64,000 nucleotides of DNA, from NCBI GenBank assembly GCA_026003895.1, contig BPIC01000001.1, forward strand, positions 186,001-250,000, read 5' to 3'. Positions 62,478 to 64,000 of this stretch are shown piece by piece. This DNA comes from Dehalococcoidia bacterium. Its GTDB lineage: Bacteria > Chloroflexota > Dehalococcoidia > SpSt-223. Each line of letters begins with the position of its first letter. Positions within the stretch are counted from its first letter, which is position 1. A program made the translations under genes and the position numbers. Under the pieces are notes generated by a model that did no database searches, was not told the DNA's origin, and saw only the letters and a list, made by a program, of their open reading frames with translations.

Positions 62478-63558
62478 TCAGTGCGCCGAGGCGAGCGCGG
62501 AGGCCTTCGACGCGATACAGCGCAGCAGGTCGTTCCAGGAAGAGACAAAGGCCGCCGCGCCATCCTTTTGGAGCTGAGTCGCGAGCGCCGGCACGTCGAC
62601 ACCGGCGGCAGTGAAGCGCCCGAGCAGCTCGTCACCGCCGTCGGGGGAGAGGAGTGCGCCAAGCTCGCCGTGATCGGCAAAGGCAAGGAGCGTCTCTTCT
62701 GGCATGGTGTTGATGGTATTCGGCGCGGCGAGATTGGTGACATACCAGGTGTCGGGGGAGCGCAGGATCTTTGGTGCTGGTGCTCGCCCAAAGCAGGCGC
62801 TGGACGCGCGCCCCCCGCCGTGCCAGCGCCTTCCAGCGGTCGGAGGCGAGCAGCTCGCGATAGGCTTGGTAGGTCTTTTTGGCGATGGCAATGCCGAGGT
62901 AGCCGGCGAGCTCAGCGGGAACCTTCCCCATCACCGCGCGGTCCCAGCGCGAGACGAAGATCGAGGCAACCGAAGCGACGGCCAGGCTCTGCCCGGCCTC
63001 GAGGCGGCGCTCGATCCCGCGCAAGTAGGCCTCGGCAGCGGCTCGGTATTGGTCGGGCGAGAAGAGCAGGGTGACGTTTACCGGGACTCCGGCGACGATC
63101 GCCTCTTCGATTGCCGGGATGCCCTCGGGTGTGCCGGGGATCTTGATGAACACGTTCGGCCGCCCAGCTTGGGCGTGCAGCCGCTTCGCCTCGGCGATCG
63201 TGCTCGCCGTGTCATAGGCGAGCAGCGGCGACACCTCGAGCGACACCCAGCCGTCGACGCCGGCGGTTTTGTCATACACGGGACGGAAGAGGTCGGCAGC
63301 GGCCGTCAGATCGTCGATCGCCAGTTCGAAGAACAGCTCTTCGGCACCCGCGCCAGCCGCGAGCCGACGCCGGATCGCCTCGTCGTAGTCCGGTGTCTTG
63401 CTGATGGCATTGTCGAAGATTGTCGGATTGGAGGTCAGCCCGGTGACGTGGAGCTCGTGGATGTAGCGCTTCAACGTGCCACTCTGGACAAGCTGGCGCG
63501 TGATGAAGTCGAGCCAGATGCTCTGGCCAGCGAAGCGAAGCTGTTGAGTCCGATTCAT
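62478..63558 (-). pseudogene. tal: Transaldolase, frameshifted near the 3' end
   Basis: A transaldolase of the pentose phosphate pathway, about 359 residues once corrected. LRFAGQSIWLDFITRQLVQS, GLTSNPTIFDNAI, VSLEVSPLLAYDT, the Schiff-base Lys in NVFIKIPGTPEGIPAIEEAI and VNVTLLFSPDQY are all clear. The frame breaks in the run of five G at 62754-62758. Removing one base joins ASTSTKDPALP to DTWYVTNLAAPNTINTMPEE and the rest to the stop at 62478. Both sides are well conserved, so a sequence error is likely. ATG 63558 overlaps the HAD gene stop by 4 bases. The pgi gene follows, a known tal-pgi order. Confidence 0.85.
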
Positions 63559-64000
63559 GAGCCCTCCGTGCTCTCTGCAGGCAGTGCGGTGGCGTGACGT
63601 GTTGCGCCGATCAAGGTGTCCCGATCGTAGTTCAGCAGCTCGCCGATCCGCTCGATCGTCACATCGGCAGGCGGATATTGGGCGACGGTCGCCTCGTCAA
63701 GCGCATAGTGTCCCTGCCGCGGAAAGACCGTCGTCAGGCGGTCGCCCCAGACGGCCTTCACCGCGCTCAGGATGCGGATCTTGTCGTCGATCAGAACATA
63801 GTGCTTCGCGGGATAGCGGCGCGCCACGTCGTGAAGCTCCTGCTCCTTGTGCAGGTAGATCAGGACGTGGCCGTCGACGGCTTCCCAGAGACCGGAGCGC
63901 TCGATCTTCCGTGGCTGGAAGACGACATCGCCGTCCGAGAGGATGACCGCTGGGCCCCATTGCCGGACGTGCTCGATAGCATCCAGCGAACCGGGGAAGA
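63555..64000 (-). CDS. HAD family phosphatase, C-terminal part (cut by window edge)
   Basis: The last 147 residues of a HAD-superfamily hydrolase whose start lies outside the window. Reading leftward: LDAIEHVRQWGPAVILSDGD (motif II Ser in ILSDGD), AVDGHVLIYLHKEQELHDVA, HYVLIDDKIRILSAVKAVWG (motif IV acidic pair DD) and TTVFPRQGHYALDE. The sequence resembles sugar-phosphate phosphatases linked to transaldolase genes. The stop overlaps the transaldolase start (ATGA), so the two are coupled in one operon with pgi and GH15. Confidence 0.75.
   Translation of the reverse strand, partial: FPGSLDAIEHVRQWGPAVILSDGDVVFQPRKIERSGLWEAVDGHVLIYLHKEQELHDVARRYPAKHYVLIDDKIRILSAVKAVWGDRLTTVFPRQGHYALDEATVAQYPPADVTIERIGELLNYDRDTLIGATRHATALPAESTEGS

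Overview
This 64 kb window is a dense, high-GC bacterial chromosome segment: about 58 protein genes, two tRNAs, no rRNA, no CRISPR array and no insertion sequence. GTG is a common start codon, genes often overlap by 4 bases (ATGA/GTGA), and sigma70-type promoters are easy to read. Several mRNAs look leaderless, with a -10 box only 6-7 bases before the start codon. Gene content (DUF5343, YggS-ProC-YggT, an archaeal-type class I aldolase, paired CaiB-type CoA transferases, MtnA-MtnP, a bifunctional SIS-type sugar isomerase, many GTG starts) best fits a Chloroflexota-like organism. This is inference from style and content, not from a marker gene.

Layout. 1-3.7 kb: start of alaS (minus), then a ridA / uridyltransferase / CorC / cdd operon. 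3.7-5.8 kb: two gene-poor stretches around a DUF5343 gene, with short repeated motifs. 5.8-11.6 kb: frameshifted glcF (minus), then an apt-mtnA-mtnP-pfkB-GNAT operon on a strong promoter. 11.6-15.7 kb: secreted hydrolase, amidohydrolase, MFS exporter and two small genes. 15.9-18.9 kb: tRNA-Glu with an intrinsic terminator, then a minus-strand operon with an orphan lipoyl E2, two ferredoxin-like-fold proteins and an Asp/Glu-racemase-like enzyme. 18.9-25.6 kb: zinc-ribbon protein, esterase, tRNA-Arg, yggS-proC-yggT, thiolase, membrane protein, purU. 25.6-31.9 kb: a phosphorelay (giant hybrid kinase, receiver, Hpt) ending against a GT9 glycosyltransferase. 32-38 kb: small proteins, FMN-type oxidoreductase, two CoA transferases, class I aldolase. 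38-49 kb: methyltransferase, CapA-like protein, RidA, dienelactone hydrolase, metK, then a nucleotide-sugar cluster (epimerase, sugar-1-P nucleotidyltransferase, SIS isomerase) and cinA. 49-58 kb: DUF971, mfd, a trypsin-like protease, aldehyde dehydrogenase, an orphan peptide-type solute-binding lipoprotein and a second methyltransferase. 58.5-64 kb: a minus-strand sugar operon, HAD phosphatase - transaldolase - glucose-6-phosphate isomerase - 54-aa protein - GH15.

Four reading frames break. Three (glcF, the 25.9 kb gene, transaldolase) can each be mended by removing one base from a C or G run. The fourth (pgi) carries about seven single-base insertions within 1 kb whose codon use is much more GC-extreme than its ends. 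That pattern suggests sequencing, gap-fill or assembly error, or a foreign patch, rather than ordinary gene decay. The best leads for novel biology are the repeated TAGTCC motifs near the DUF5343 gene, the paralogous methyltransferases, the E2-centred operon, the 54-aa gene, and the leaderless and non-canonical starts.
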